Below, in pieces: positions 7,828-16,750 of a DNA stretch of 64,000 nt. Source of the DNA: Cytophagales bacterium (GTDB lineage Bacteria > Bacteroidota > Bacteroidia > Cytophagales > Cyclobacteriaceae). Below the pieces are notes generated by a model, which was not told the origin of the DNA, did not search any database, and saw nothing but the letters and a program-made list of their open reading frames with translations. Position numbers and translations under genes: made by a program. How positions within the stretch are numbered: position 1 is the first letter of the stretch; each line of letters begins with the position of its first letter. Location of the stretch: contig JAKSDQ010000180.1 of assembly GCA_022360015.1 (NCBI GenBank), positions 62,001 through 126,000 of the forward strand, read 5' to 3'.

Positions 7828-8733
7828 ATGCTGTCAACAAGCTACGAGGTATTTTTCGAAGTAGCCAATTGCCTGAGCTTTTCGAAGGCGTCGAAGAAAT
7901 TATACCTGACACAGCCTGCAGTCAGCAAACATGTTAAAAAGCTGGAACATGAACTGGGAATCAGTTTGTTTGTAAGACAAGGTAACGTTATCATGCTTAC
8001 CGAGGCCGGAAAAAAGCTTCAGGAGTATTTACACCAGGCAAAAATTATACAAAACGGCATCGAGTTTGACCTTAGGGTGATCAAAAAACTGGAAGAAGCA
8101 AGGGGCATGCTGAATGTCGGATCAAGTACCACCATCTCGTTGTATATTCTTCCTAAAATCATATCGCTGGTTCACAAGAAATACCCCAACATCCAGATTC
8201 GCCTGCTCAACAGAAATGCCGAAAATGTGTTAAAAGCCCTCCTCAACAGGGAAATTGACCTGGGGGTGATAGAAGGTGATCACAAAATCAGTGCGGTATC
8301 TTACCAGTATTTCACCGACGATGAAGTCATTGCTGTTTGTTCTATTCACAGCCCGTTTGCCAATCGTACCATTCAACTAGAAGATTTAAAGCAAATACCC
8401 CTGGCTTTAAGGGAACAAGGGTCGGGCACGCTGGCGGCATTGTACCAGGCATTGGGGCACAAAGGGCTGAAGCCGAAGGAGTTAAATGTAACAGTCAAAA
8501 TCGGTGGGACAGAGGCATTGAAAAATTTCCTGAAAGAAGATGTTTGCCTGGGCTTTCTGCCAAGAAGATCGGTTTTGTCAGAGCTGGAAAGTAAAACCAT
8601 GAAAGAGGTGGAAATTGAAGGCCTTTCCATCTATCGAAAATTCTATTTTATTATGAGACAGGGTGAAGGTAAGGCGGGAATAATCAGGGAATTCATAAAA
8701 ACGGCCAGGCTTCATTATAACCAACCGTTATAG
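7828..8733 (+). CDS. LysR-type transcriptional regulator
   Basis: A 301-residue protein with the N-terminal winged helix-turn-helix of the family (residues 2-62: FFEVANCLSFSKASKKLYLT, QPAVSKHVKKLE, LFVRQG) and a substrate-binding domain from about 90 (GSSTTISLYILPKIIS, then two lobes). It is transcribed away from the flavin reductase/M20/P-loop unit and is followed 62 bases later by the threonine synthase-like gene on the same strand. By family habit it should regulate the divergent operon in response to a small metabolite. The palindromes between the two promoters are candidate sites. Confidence 0.93.
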   Translation: MLSTSYEVFFEVANCLSFSKASKKLYLTQPAVSKHVKKLEHELGISLFVRQGNVIMLTEAGKKLQEYLHQAKIIQNGIEFDLRVIKKLEEARGMLNVGSSTTISLYILPKIISLVHKKYPNIQIRLLNRNAENVLKALLNREIDLGVIEGDHKISAVSYQYFTDDEVIAVCSIHSPFANRTIQLEDLKQIPLALREQGSGTLAALYQALGHKGLKPKELNVTVKIGGTEALKNFLKEDVCLGFLPRRSVLSELESKTMKEVEIEGLSIYRKFYFIMRQGEGKAGIIREFIKTARLHYNQPL

Positions 8734-8795
8734 CTTATAAATAAATATCATTTTAATTGTTATAATAGTTGTGGCAGGGGCAATATTTTTGAACT

Positions 8796-9971
8796 ATGAT
8801 GTTTGAAAAGGTTAAACTGGCCCCGGAGTCATTTCTCGTCTGTTCACAATGCAACAAGTCGTATGATGCAGCCGATGTACAATCTTACTGTTTGGCATGC
8901 CAAAAACCACTGTTGGTGAAGTATGATTTGACAGGGGGTATTTCAAAAGACCGGTTGGCAACCAAAACATCGAACATGTGGAGGTACGCGGCCCTGCTTC
9001 CTGTCAGGGACAGTAGCCACATTGTGAGCCTTGGGGAGGGATTAACACCTGTCTTACCTTTCAGGAATCTGAGCCGCAAGTACGGATATGAGCACTTATG
9101 GCTCAAAGATGAGGGTCATAATCCTACAGGCTCTTTTAAAGCCAGGGGGCTGAGCATGGCTATTTCAAAGGCCCTGGAGCTTGGGGTAAGCGATTGTATC
9201 GTACCCACAGCAGGTAATGCCGGCGGAGCCATGAGTGCCTACTGTGCTGCGGCAGGAATAAATGCTACCGTGGTAATGCCCAAAAAAACACCTCAAATAT
9301 TTAAAGATGAGTGCGGGCTTTTTGGCGCAGAATTGATACTGGTAGATGGGCTGATAGATCAATGTGGCCGCGAAGTTGCAAAGATAAAAGCCACCAGGAA
9401 TGTTTATGATGTGTCTACACTAAAAGAACCTTATCGCCTGGAAGGAAAAAAAACCATGGGCTACGAGATCGCAGAGCAAATGGATTGGCAACTACCCGAC
9501 TTTATTTTGTATCCTACCGGTGGAGGTACCGGGTTGATTGGCATTTGGAAGGCCTTTCAGGAAATGCTAGACCTCGGTTGGATCGAAGGCAATTTACCGA
9601 GAATGATTGTAGTACAATCTGACCGTTGCTCCCCCATTGTTGACGCATTTAACCAAAAGAATATGGCCGGCAAAAGAAGCTACAGTACCTCTATTGCCAA
9701 CGGCCTGGCGGTTCCTAATGCCTTTGGCAAAGACCTGATCATGAAAGTATTACGGGAGTCCGGTGGCATTGCCCTGGCAGTGAGCGAAAATGAAATCCTG
9801 CAAGGTGTGAAAGAGATTACCCGCCACGAAGGCATCATGATCTCCCCCGAAGGTGCCGCCGTCTGGATGGCCTTACGCAAACTCACAAATGACAAACTCA
9901 TCGGCCACCATCAAAAAATCCTCCTTCTCAACACCGGAACCGGCTACAAATATCTCGAGAATCTCCTGTAA
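8796..9971 (+). CDS. threonine synthase-like PLP enzyme
   Basis: A 391-residue fold-type II pyridoxal-phosphate enzyme. The N-terminus has a four-cysteine zinc-ribbon-like segment (C16-x2-C19 and C32-x2-C35). The PLP lysine is K115 in HNPTGSFKARG, and the phosphate-binding loop is PTGGGTG. This is the arrangement of archaeal-type threonine synthases, which convert O-phosphohomoserine to threonine. No homoserine kinase or other threonine-pathway gene is nearby; instead the gene follows a LysR regulator and faces a peptidase/flavin reductase unit, so a related beta-eliminating or beta-replacing activity in the same pathway is possible. Annotating it as the housekeeping enzyme would be premature. 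Confidence 0.82.
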   Translation: MMFEKVKLAPESFLVCSQCNKSYDAADVQSYCLACQKPLLVKYDLTGGISKDRLATKTSNMWRYAALLPVRDSSHIVSLGEGLTPVLPFRNLSRKYGYEHLWLKDEGHNPTGSFKARGLSMAISKALELGVSDCIVPTAGNAGGAMSAYCAAAGINATVVMPKKTPQIFKDECGLFGAELILVDGLIDQCGREVAKIKATRNVYDVSTLKEPYRLEGKKTMGYEIAEQMDWQLPDFILYPTGGGTGLIGIWKAFQEMLDLGWIEGNLPRMIVVQSDRCSPIVDAFNQKNMAGKRSYSTSIANGLAVPNAFGKDLIMKVLRESGGIALAVSENEILQGVKEITRHEGIMISPEGAAVWMALRKLTNDKLIGHHQKILLLNTGTGYKYLENLL

Positions 9972-10103
9972 ACTCCAAATTATCCCTCTCCAACACCCAT
10001 TATCCATCATTCCATCCACCACCATTCCCCCAACCCCCGCTACTCCCCAAAACCCACTGCCAAATCCCCCATTGTCAATTGTCAATTGTCAATTCTAAAT
10101 TAA
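9972..10103 (+). repeat. C-rich low-complexity spacer with AATTGTC repeats
   Basis: Right after the threonine synthase stop codon comes about 95 bases of C-rich, G-poor sequence built from degenerate CCATCATTCCA and CCACCACC words. It then changes to three direct copies of a TTGTCAA unit (10074-10096) ending at the stop codon of the convergent adaptor gene. No stem-loop terminator is present. C-rich, G-poor RNA is the type recognised by Rho, so the first part could end threonine synthase transcription. Confidence 0.6.
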
Positions 10104-11492
10104 TCACCCATCATTACCCCTCCTCCCCCTTCTATTCCCCTTCTCACTTTTCTTAATCCTGTCACCATCCTTAATCCTTTTTGACACCACCAAAAAAGGC
10201 CCCGAAATCACCTCATCACCCGCATTGACGCCTTCCAATATCTCAATATTATCGAAGTCACTGATACCGGTCTTCACCTCAACCATCTTTGCTACTCCTT
10301 CATTGTTGACAAACACCACCTCCTTGATATCATCCTCCAAACCGGTTTGGCGATTGCTTTCCGTATCATCTTCCTCATCATCGCCATCATTATTAAACCT
10401 ATCCATTTTCTTGGGATCGCGTGTGGTCACCGAAGCCAGCGGCACAGACAATACCTCTTCCTTCCGCTCTGTGACTATATCGACACTGGCGGTCATGCCC
10501 GGACGAAAAGGGGTTTTAATATTACGTTCCTCCAACAAGTCCTGGAAAGAACTATTTAAAATACGGATCCTCACCTCAAATTCGGTCACCGCATCGGTTG
10601 ATACCTTTTCGTTGGCCGTATTGGCAATAGAGGTGACAATTCCTTTAAACTTTTTATCCATGTATGAGTAAGCATCCACATCAATGATCGCAGTGTCACC
10701 CATTGCTACTCTGATAATGTCGTTTTCATTGACATCCACTCGTACTTCCATCCGCGTGAGGTCGGCAATACGCAGCATCTCTGTACCTGACATCATATTA
10801 CTGCCTACAACCCTCTCCCCTTTTTCAACACTTAATTTGGAAACCGTTCCTCCTGAGGGAGCGTATACATTGGTTAATCTCAGGTTTTCGGCCGCTTCTG
10901 ATACGGATGCCTCAGAGCTTTTTACGATAAACTCCGAAGCTCTCACGTTTTCGAAAGCCGATCTTTTATCATTTTCAGCAGCTATGAAATTAGCCTGTGC
11001 CAACTCCCAGTCAGCCGTGGAAATGACCTTTTGGTCCCACAGTTTTTTCTGTCTGTCAAATTCCAGTTTTGCCCTGTCAAAATTGGCCTGTGAACTTGCA
11101 TATGCAGCTTTGGCGTTGGCCAGGTTAGCCTTCTGCTGATTGAGGGCAGCCTTGGTCCTCTCCAGGGCCGATTCCAGATTGTCGGGGCGAATCCTTACCA
11201 ACAAATCCCCGTACGCTACCGAGTCGCCCTCTTCTACATTCAGAACGATGATCTCACCGGAAACATCAGGGCTTAGCTTAATTTCAACTTCGGGTTGAAC
11301 CATACCGGAAGCACTTACCTTTTCGACGATTGTCACCTTTTCGGCTTCGGATAGATTCACTTCGATCTCCTTGGATTTACCTACCCACCCTTGTGATTTA
11401 CCCACAATCACCACCAGCAATAATACCATCACAAAACCGACCAGTATATAGATTAGTTTATTGCTTTTCTTTCTTTTTGGTCTTGCCATCAT
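10104..11492 (-). CDS. efflux periplasmic adaptor (HlyD/MacA type)
   Basis: A 462-residue membrane fusion protein. A basic N-terminus is followed by one transmembrane helix at about 13-31 (LIYILVGFVMVLLLVVIVG), a lipoyl/barrel-sandwich half (VQPEVEIKLSPDVSGEIIVL), a long coiled-coil hairpin at about 105-205 (rich in A, K, Q), the second lipoyl half (YAPSGGTVSKLSVEKGERV), and beta-barrel and membrane-proximal domains. The C-terminus is acidic around 370-385, then ends in a basic Gly/Arg/Asn tail. It is adjacent to the TolC gene with no intergenic base, so they are co-translated. No permease gene follows; the inner-membrane partner must be elsewhere or absent. Confidence 0.9.
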   Translation of the reverse strand: MMARPKRKKSNKLIYILVGFVMVLLLVVIVGKSQGWVGKSKEIEVNLSEAEKVTIVEKVSASGMVQPEVEIKLSPDVSGEIIVLNVEEGDSVAYGDLLVRIRPDNLESALERTKAALNQQKANLANAKAAYASSQANFDRAKLEFDRQKKLWDQKVISTADWELAQANFIAAENDKRSAFENVRASEFIVKSSEASVSEAAENLRLTNVYAPSGGTVSKLSVEKGERVVGSNMMSGTEMLRIADLTRMEVRVDVNENDIIRVAMGDTAIIDVDAYSYMDKKFKGIVTSIANTANEKVSTDAVTEFEVRIRILNSSFQDLLEERNIKTPFRPGMTASVDIVTERKEEVLSVPLASVTTRDPKKMDRFNNDGDDEEDDTESNRQTGLEDDIKEVVFVNNEGVAKMVEVKTGISDFDNIEILEGVNAGDEVISGPFLVVSKRIKDGDRIKKSEKGNRRGRRGNDG

Positions 11493-12953
11493 TTAAAAAG
11501 TTATAGTTTTACCTTGATAAAAATCTAATATTTTAATTCTGAAAATCAAATCATATTTATTTCTTACCAAGTCAGATCTTGCCTGGAATAAATTGTTTTC
11601 CGCCACCTGATAATCCACAAAATTAATCACACCCAAATCGTATTGTTGCTTGGCTACTCTGTAAGATTCCTCCAGCGACTCCACCTGTTTCAGCGCTGCC
11701 TCGTAATTTTTTGAAGCTGCCACGGCGTCATAATAGGCCTGCTCGATCACCTGTCTCAAAGTCTGACGCACCTGCCGGGCGTTTATTTCAGCCATTTGCT
11801 TTTGAATTTTGGAACGCTGAATATCTGACCTGGTCGCCAGCCCGTTAAAAATCGGAATACTTACATTCAGACTTAGGGACTGGTTGAGATTGTCGTCAAA
11901 CTGTTCTGTCACCGAATAATTATTATCCGTCCCCACCACATTAGGCACAGTCCTTCGCGTCAAAACCACTTCGTTGGTATTTTCAACAAAACCTATAGGT
12001 TCTATCACCTCCCTGGTGCCATCAATAAGGTTCCTTTCGTTATCGACTGCATCCGAATAATTGGAACCAAGGCTTCCATTAAGGGAAAGTCTGGGATACA
12101 TAGCCCCCTTTGCAATATCTTCAGCTCTTGCAGCACTTTCTATGTTCAAATCCGCACTCTTAATATCGGGTTGCACTGCTAAGGAGCCCCGGTATATTTC
12201 CTCAATATCTAATCCCACTATCGCCTCCTGATCAACTTCCAGGTCAGGCACAACAATATCAAAAGTTTCACCCGCCGGTATGAGCAGCGCCTGCTTTAAA
12301 TCTAACAGAGAAAGGTTCAGGGCATTTTCGGCATTGATCACATTGACCTCATTGGTAGCCAATTGTGATTGCAGATCCAACAGGTTGGAAATTGGCAGGG
12401 AGCCGGCGTTAACCAGCGCTCTGGTCCTTTCCAGTTGCTGACGGGTAGAGGCTAGCTGAGTCAGGTTGTTGTTAAGCAGTTCCTTGTTAAATATAACATT
12501 CAAATACAGCGAAGCAACATTCAGGGCGATATCATTACGTGCATCTTCCAGGTCTTTCTTACTGGCATTCAAATCAACCATACCTCGCCTGATGATGTTA
12601 TTTCTTTGAAATCCGGCAAATAAAACTACCCCGGTATTTGCAGAAAACCCGGTAAATCCAACTCTTTGACTAATAAACTGGTTGGTTGTGGGGTCTATGC
12701 CTCGCCCCCAGTTAAATCCGTAGTTGGCACCGGAATTCAAGGTCGGATACCTTTCAGCTTTTGCTTGTCTAACGTTTACCTCCTGGTCCCGGACGGTCAG
12801 CTTGGATAGCTGTAACGTGAGATTTTTTTCCCAGGCCTGATCAACACATTCCTGTAAAGTCCATTTTTTCACATTTTCGCTGTTCTGAGCCATACATCCC
12901 AGACCAAAAAACAGCCCAAAAAGTAAAAGATAACTTCTGATCATTTTCATCAT
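11493..12953 (-). CDS. TolC family outer-membrane efflux protein
   Basis: A 486-residue protein with a signal peptide (YLLLFGLFFGLGCMAQN) and two TolC-type repeats of long helices and short beta strands. Features include the typical opening WTLQECVDQAWEKNLTLQLSK, the internal RSKIQKQMAEINARQVRQTL segment, and the closing YDLGVINFVDYQVAENNLFQARSDLVRNKYDLIFRIKILDFYQG. It would form the outer-membrane channel for the adaptor encoded immediately downstream. The first codons allow starts at M1, M2 or M4. It follows the serine dehydratase beta gene by only three bases, an operon arrangement without obvious functional logic. Confidence 0.92.
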   Translation of the reverse strand: MMKMIRSYLLLFGLFFGLGCMAQNSENVKKWTLQECVDQAWEKNLTLQLSKLTVRDQEVNVRQAKAERYPTLNSGANYGFNWGRGIDPTTNQFISQRVGFTGFSANTGVVLFAGFQRNNIIRRGMVDLNASKKDLEDARNDIALNVASLYLNVIFNKELLNNNLTQLASTRQQLERTRALVNAGSLPISNLLDLQSQLATNEVNVINAENALNLSLLDLKQALLIPAGETFDIVVPDLEVDQEAIVGLDIEEIYRGSLAVQPDIKSADLNIESAARAEDIAKGAMYPRLSLNGSLGSNYSDAVDNERNLIDGTREVIEPIGFVENTNEVVLTRRTVPNVVGTDNNYSVTEQFDDNLNQSLSLNVSIPIFNGLATRSDIQRSKIQKQMAEINARQVRQTLRQVIEQAYYDAVAASKNYEAALKQVESLEESYRVAKQQYDLGVINFVDYQVAENNLFQARSDLVRNKYDLIFRIKILDFYQGKTITF

Positions 12954-12956
12954 AGT

Positions 12957-13634
12957 TTAAAGGTCAATATCTGGTATATAAATTATTTCGTCTACCCATT
13001 TCAGGCTTCTTAAATAAGAAAGCGTTATTGGTTTGAGCCCGGAGTCCATTTCAATTACCTGGCAGGCAAGGTCATTTTTACCTTTTCTGGAAACTGACAT
13101 GGTGGCTATGTTGCAATCATCCTGGGCCAGGACGTTGGCAATGAAGGCAATACTGCCCCGCACATCATCGGCAGTGATAATCAACGTATGCAGATTAGCG
13201 CTAAAATTTGCTGTAAAACCATTGATTTCGGCGATGTTCACTACACCGCCCCCAAGGCTTTCACCTACTATCTCTACTGCATTTTCTCCAGCCCGCAAAT
13301 TGATTTTTATGGTATTAGGATGCAAGGTGGAAGCATTGCCTACTGATTTAAAGGAATATTTTAATCCTTTTTTTGCAGCATGGTCAAATGATTTTTTAAT
13401 GCGACGATCGTCGGTCCTGAAATCCAGCAACCCACCAATAATAGCCTTATCACTTCCATGTCCTTCGTAGGTCCGTGCAAAGGAGTTGTAAAAAGTAATA
13501 ACCGCTTCCTCCGGCTTTACTCCCAATACCCGGATGGCTGTTCGGCCAATTCTGACTACCCCTGCCGTATGAGAACTCGAAGGGCCAATCATCACTGGGC
13601 CGATCATGTCAAAAACACTACTTTTTTCTGCCAT
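12957..13634 (-). CDS. sdaAB: L-serine dehydratase, beta subunit
   Basis: A 225-residue protein. The N-terminal part has the conserved IGPVMIGPSSSHTAGVVRIG segment of iron-sulfur L-serine ammonia-lyases. The C-terminal third is an ACT regulatory domain (about 147-215: HTLIITADDVRGSIAFIANV, then CNIATMSVSRKGKNDLACQV). The enzyme turns L-serine into pyruvate and ammonia, but needs the alpha subunit carrying the iron-sulfur cluster, which is not in this window. The ACT domain suggests amino-acid control. It heads a unit with the TolC and adaptor genes and is divergent from the pullulanase gene. Confidence 0.9.
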   Translation of the reverse strand: MAEKSSVFDMIGPVMIGPSSSHTAGVVRIGRTAIRVLGVKPEEAVITFYNSFARTYEGHGSDKAIIGGLLDFRTDDRRIKKSFDHAAKKGLKYSFKSVGNASTLHPNTIKINLRAGENAVEIVGESLGGGVVNIAEINGFTANFSANLHTLIITADDVRGSIAFIANVLAQDDCNIATMSVSRKGKNDLACQVIEMDSGLKPITLSYLRSLKWVDEIIYIPDIDL

Positions 13635-13814
13635 ACTTGTCCGGATTATTTTTCAATGATAAATAATATTTTAGTTATCGATAACAATAAAGTTATAAAT
13701 GGTTATATTCTTCCATGAAAAACAAAGTAACTACATGAAGCAAGAGTTTGTATAACCCTACCGTTGAATATATATGCTGAAATCAATCTGTCAGCAAAGT
13801 AAATTTAGGCCTAT

Positions 13815-15827
13815 ATGTACTTAAAAACCAAACTATATGTACCAGTAATTGCTTTAATTATTATGCGCCTGACAACATCATGTAAAGAACATCAAACCAG
13901 TGATACCTCTTACGACGAATATCCGGTTTACGAGGGAAAGGATTTAGGGGTCACCTACACCGGCAATAAAACTACCTTCAAAATCTGGTCGCCGGCAGCG
14001 CAGAAAGTCAGGGTGCACATTTATGAAAAGGACGCCGACCGGAAACCTTTATTTACAAGAGCCCTAGGCAATATTGGCAGAGGAGCCTGGGCGTTGACCA
14101 TCAACCGGGATTTGCTGCGTAAATATTACACTTTTCAAATTTTACGGGATAACAAATGGTTGGATGAAACACCTGATCCTTATGCCGTAGCTACCGGCAC
14201 TAACGGCAAAAAGGGCATGATCGCAGACCTTTCCAGCACCAATCCGCCCGGATGGGAATCGGACCGGCGGCCAGCAGTCAGGCAGGCTACTGATATCATC
14301 ATTTATGAATTACACATAAGGGATATATCTGTTCACGCCGGTTCAGGGATCACCCATAAAGGTAAATTTCTGGGGCTGGCCGAAACCGGTACCAGCACAG
14401 CCAATGGCGAAAGTACCGGCCTCGACCATATCCGGGAATTAGGGGTAACGCATGTTCATTTGTTACCCTCATTTGATTTTAAATCGGTGGATGAGTCCCG
14501 CTTAGCAACCAGCCAATTTAATTGGGGCTATGATCCTCAAAACTACAATACCCCGGAGGGTTCGTACGCCACTGATTCCAGTGACGGGCATGTAAGGATT
14601 AAAGAGTTTAAGCAATTGATCAAGACTTTACACGATTATGGCATTGGTGTTATCATGGATGTCGTTTACAACCATACCGGTGACACTGAAAACTCCAGCT
14701 TCAACTTGCTTGTACCCAATTATTATTACCGCCAGAACGGAAAAGGCGGTTTTTCAGATGCCTCAGCCTGTGGCAATGAGACTGCTTCCGAAAGACCAAT
14801 GATGAGAAAGTTTATGTTAGAGTCGGTGAGATTTTGGGCCGAAGAATACCACATTGACGGATTCAGGTTCGACCTGATGGGCATCCATGATATAGAAACC
14901 ATGAATCTGATCAGCGATGAATTGAAAAAAACCGACCCGGGCATATTCATTTATGGGGAAGGGTGGACAGCCTCGGAAAGCCCCCTGCCAGACAGCTTAC
15001 GTGCCTTGAAGCACAACACCTACGGGCTCAATGATATTGCTGCTTTTTGCGACGATCTACGAGATGGGGTGAAGGGCCATTGGGCTGAACACGAGGCCAA
15101 AGGATTTGTTAGCGGAGAAAAGGCATTGGAAGAAAGTGTGAAATTCGGTATCGTTGCAGCCACCAGGCATCCGCAGATAGACTATAAAGCCGTCAATTAC
15201 TCCAAAGCACCCTGGGCCAGAGAGCCTTCGCAAACGATTAACTACGTATCCTGCCACGACAACCACACACTGTATGACAAATTAAAAATCGCCAACCCCA
15301 AAGTCAGCGAGGAAGATTTGATAAAAATGCATCTTCTCAGCAATACCATTGTCTTAATCGCGCAGGGTGTGCCCTTCCTTCATGCTGGCGTAGAGCTTCT
15401 GAGAACCAAACAAGGGGTTGAAAATTCTTTTGAATCCCCCGATTCTATTAATGCCATCAACTGGGGTTGGAAATCGGCAAACCGTCAGGTGTATGAATAT
15501 TATCGCAAGCTGATCAAACTACGAAAAAACCACCCGGCCTTCCGTATGCCCACCAGCCGTATGATCCGCAACCACCTGAAGTTCTTTCCTGTAAAAGCGA
15601 ATAACCTCATTGGATTCCAAATCACCGGAAATGCCAACGGCGATACCTGGCAGGACATTTTAGTGTTTTTCAACGGAAATAACCAACCCATGCCAGTCGA
15701 TATACCCAAAGGCTCCTATACCAAAATAATCGCTAAACAACAAATTGACGAAAACGGCCTGGGCGATCTACAAGGAGGAAAAACAGTAGTAGAAGCTATA
15801 AGCACCCTGGTTTTAATAAGAAATTGA
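13815..15827 (+). CDS. pulA: type I pullulanase, lipoprotein
   Basis: A 670-residue GH13 enzyme that cleaves alpha-1,6 bonds in pullulan and branched alpha-glucans. The N-terminus is a lipoprotein signal (lipobox LTTSC, cysteine 23), so it is membrane anchored and probably surface or periplasmic. A CBM48-type beta domain spans about 45-130 (TTFKIWSPAAQKVRVHIYE). The catalytic barrel has the type I pullulanase signature WGYDPQNYNTPEGSYA (237-252), VVYNHT (283-288), DGFRFDLMG with nucleophile D353, GEGW with acid E382, and SCHDNHT with the third carboxylate. The 3' end of the gene is duplicated as a decayed 79-bp repeat just after the stop. The SusC/SusD locus is close, but thyA separates them. 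Confidence 0.93.
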   Translation: MYLKTKLYVPVIALIIMRLTTSCKEHQTSDTSYDEYPVYEGKDLGVTYTGNKTTFKIWSPAAQKVRVHIYEKDADRKPLFTRALGNIGRGAWALTINRDLLRKYYTFQILRDNKWLDETPDPYAVATGTNGKKGMIADLSSTNPPGWESDRRPAVRQATDIIIYELHIRDISVHAGSGITHKGKFLGLAETGTSTANGESTGLDHIRELGVTHVHLLPSFDFKSVDESRLATSQFNWGYDPQNYNTPEGSYATDSSDGHVRIKEFKQLIKTLHDYGIGVIMDVVYNHTGDTENSSFNLLVPNYYYRQNGKGGFSDASACGNETASERPMMRKFMLESVRFWAEEYHIDGFRFDLMGIHDIETMNLISDELKKTDPGIFIYGEGWTASESPLPDSLRALKHNTYGLNDIAAFCDDLRDGVKGHWAEHEAKGFVSGEKALEESVKFGIVAATRHPQIDYKAVNYSKAPWAREPSQTINYVSCHDNHTLYDKLKIANPKVSEEDLIKMHLLSNTIVLIAQGVPFLHAGVELLRTKQGVENSFESPDSINAINWGWKSANRQVYEYYRKLIKLRKNHPAFRMPTSRMIRNHLKFFPVKANNLIGFQITGNANGDTWQDILVFFNGNNQPMPVDIPKGSYTKIIAKQQIDENGLGDLQGGKTVVEAISTLVLIRN

Positions 15828-15899
15828 CATAAACGGCCCGCGAAACCTACAACGAAGTAACACAGTAATAAAAGCTATAAGCACCCCGATTTCAACAAA
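15742..15899 (+). repeat. 79-bp tandem duplication of the pulA 3' end
   Basis: Unit 1 (15742-15820) is the coding end of pulA; unit 2 (15821-15899) follows at an exact 79-base period without gaps. Both contain AAATTGAC, AAACGGCC, CCTACAA/TCTACAA, ACAGTA and an exact AAGCTATAAGCACCC. Unit 2 has diverged at roughly a quarter of positions, yet when read in the register that corresponds to unit 1 it has no stop codon within it. Confidence 0.85.
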
Positions 15900-15931
15900 A
15901 AATTGTCAATTGTAAATTATCAATTAATTAC

Positions 15932-16726
15932 TCATACAGATACTTCGGCTTTTATACGGGGGTGTGGATTGTAGTTTTCGAGGCTGAAATCTTCATATTG
16001 AAATGAAAAAATGTCTTTCACCGCAGGATTGATCTTTATGACAGGCAGGGGGCGAGGGGTTCTGGACAGTTGGAGCTTTGTTTGCGCCAGGTGATTGGAG
16101 TAAAGGTGGGCATCGCCGAAAGTGTGAACAAAATCGCCGGGCTTCAAATCACAAACCTGGGCAACCATCAAAGTCAGCAAGGCATAGGAGGCGATATTAA
16201 AAGGCACGCCGAGGAAGACATCAGCAGATCGCTGATAAAGCTGGCAGGAAAGGGTTCCTTCGGCCACGTAGAACTGAAAAAATGTATGGCAGGGTGGTAA
16301 GGCCATCTTATTGACCTCAGGAACATTCCACGCGCTCACGATATGTCTGCGGGAGTCCGGATTGGTTTTAATCTGGTGGACAACCTGGCTGATTTGGTCA
16401 ATTTTTTCACCATCCGGCGCAGGCCAGCTTCTCCACTGGTGCCCGTAGACAGGTCCCAGGTTACCCTGATCATCGGCCCATTCATCCCAGATGGTAACGC
16501 CATGTTCATTGAGATATTTAATATTGGTATCTCCGTTCAAAAACCACAGCAGCTCATAGATGATCGACTTCATATGGACCTTTTTAGTCGTCACCAGCGG
16601 AAAACCTTCGCCCAGATTAAATCGCATCTGATAACCAAAAATACTAATGGTACCTGTACCGGTCCGGTCCTCTTTCTTTACACCATTCTTCAAAATATGC
16701 GACATCAGGTCCAAATACTGCTTCAT
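15932..16726 (-). CDS. thyA: thymidylate synthase
   Basis: A 264-residue protein, the usual length for ThyA. It methylates dUMP to dTMP using methylenetetrahydrofolate. Conserved elements are the phosphate-binding RTGTGT (21-26), WDEWAD (80-85), the active-site cysteine C146 in [30 protein letters not shown], and [10 protein letters not shown] near the C-terminus. It stands alone, with repeat-rich spacers on both sides and no folA next to it. Its stop codon abuts an AATTGTC-type low-complexity stretch (15900-15931) resembling the one at 10074-10103. Confidence 0.98.
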   Translation of the reverse strand: MKQYLDLMSHILKNGVKKEDRTGTGTISIFGYQMRFNLGEGFPLVTTKKVHMKSIIYELLWFLNGDTNIKYLNEHGVTIWDEWADDQGNLGPVYGHQWRSWPAPDGEKIDQISQVVHQIKTNPDSRRHIVSAWNVPEVNKMALPPCHTFFQFYVAEGTLSCQLYQRSADVFLGVPFNIASYALLTLMVAQVCDLKPGDFVHTFGDAHLYSNHLAQTKLQLSRTPRPLPVIKINPAVKDIFSFQYEDFSLENYNPHPRIKAEVSV

Positions 16727-16750
16727 CGGGGATTAATTAAAATTTAAACA

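Noticed and set aside
10225-11139. Long plus-strand frames across the efflux adaptor gene
   Set aside because: They are antisense shadows; the minus-strand product has clear domains and operon context.
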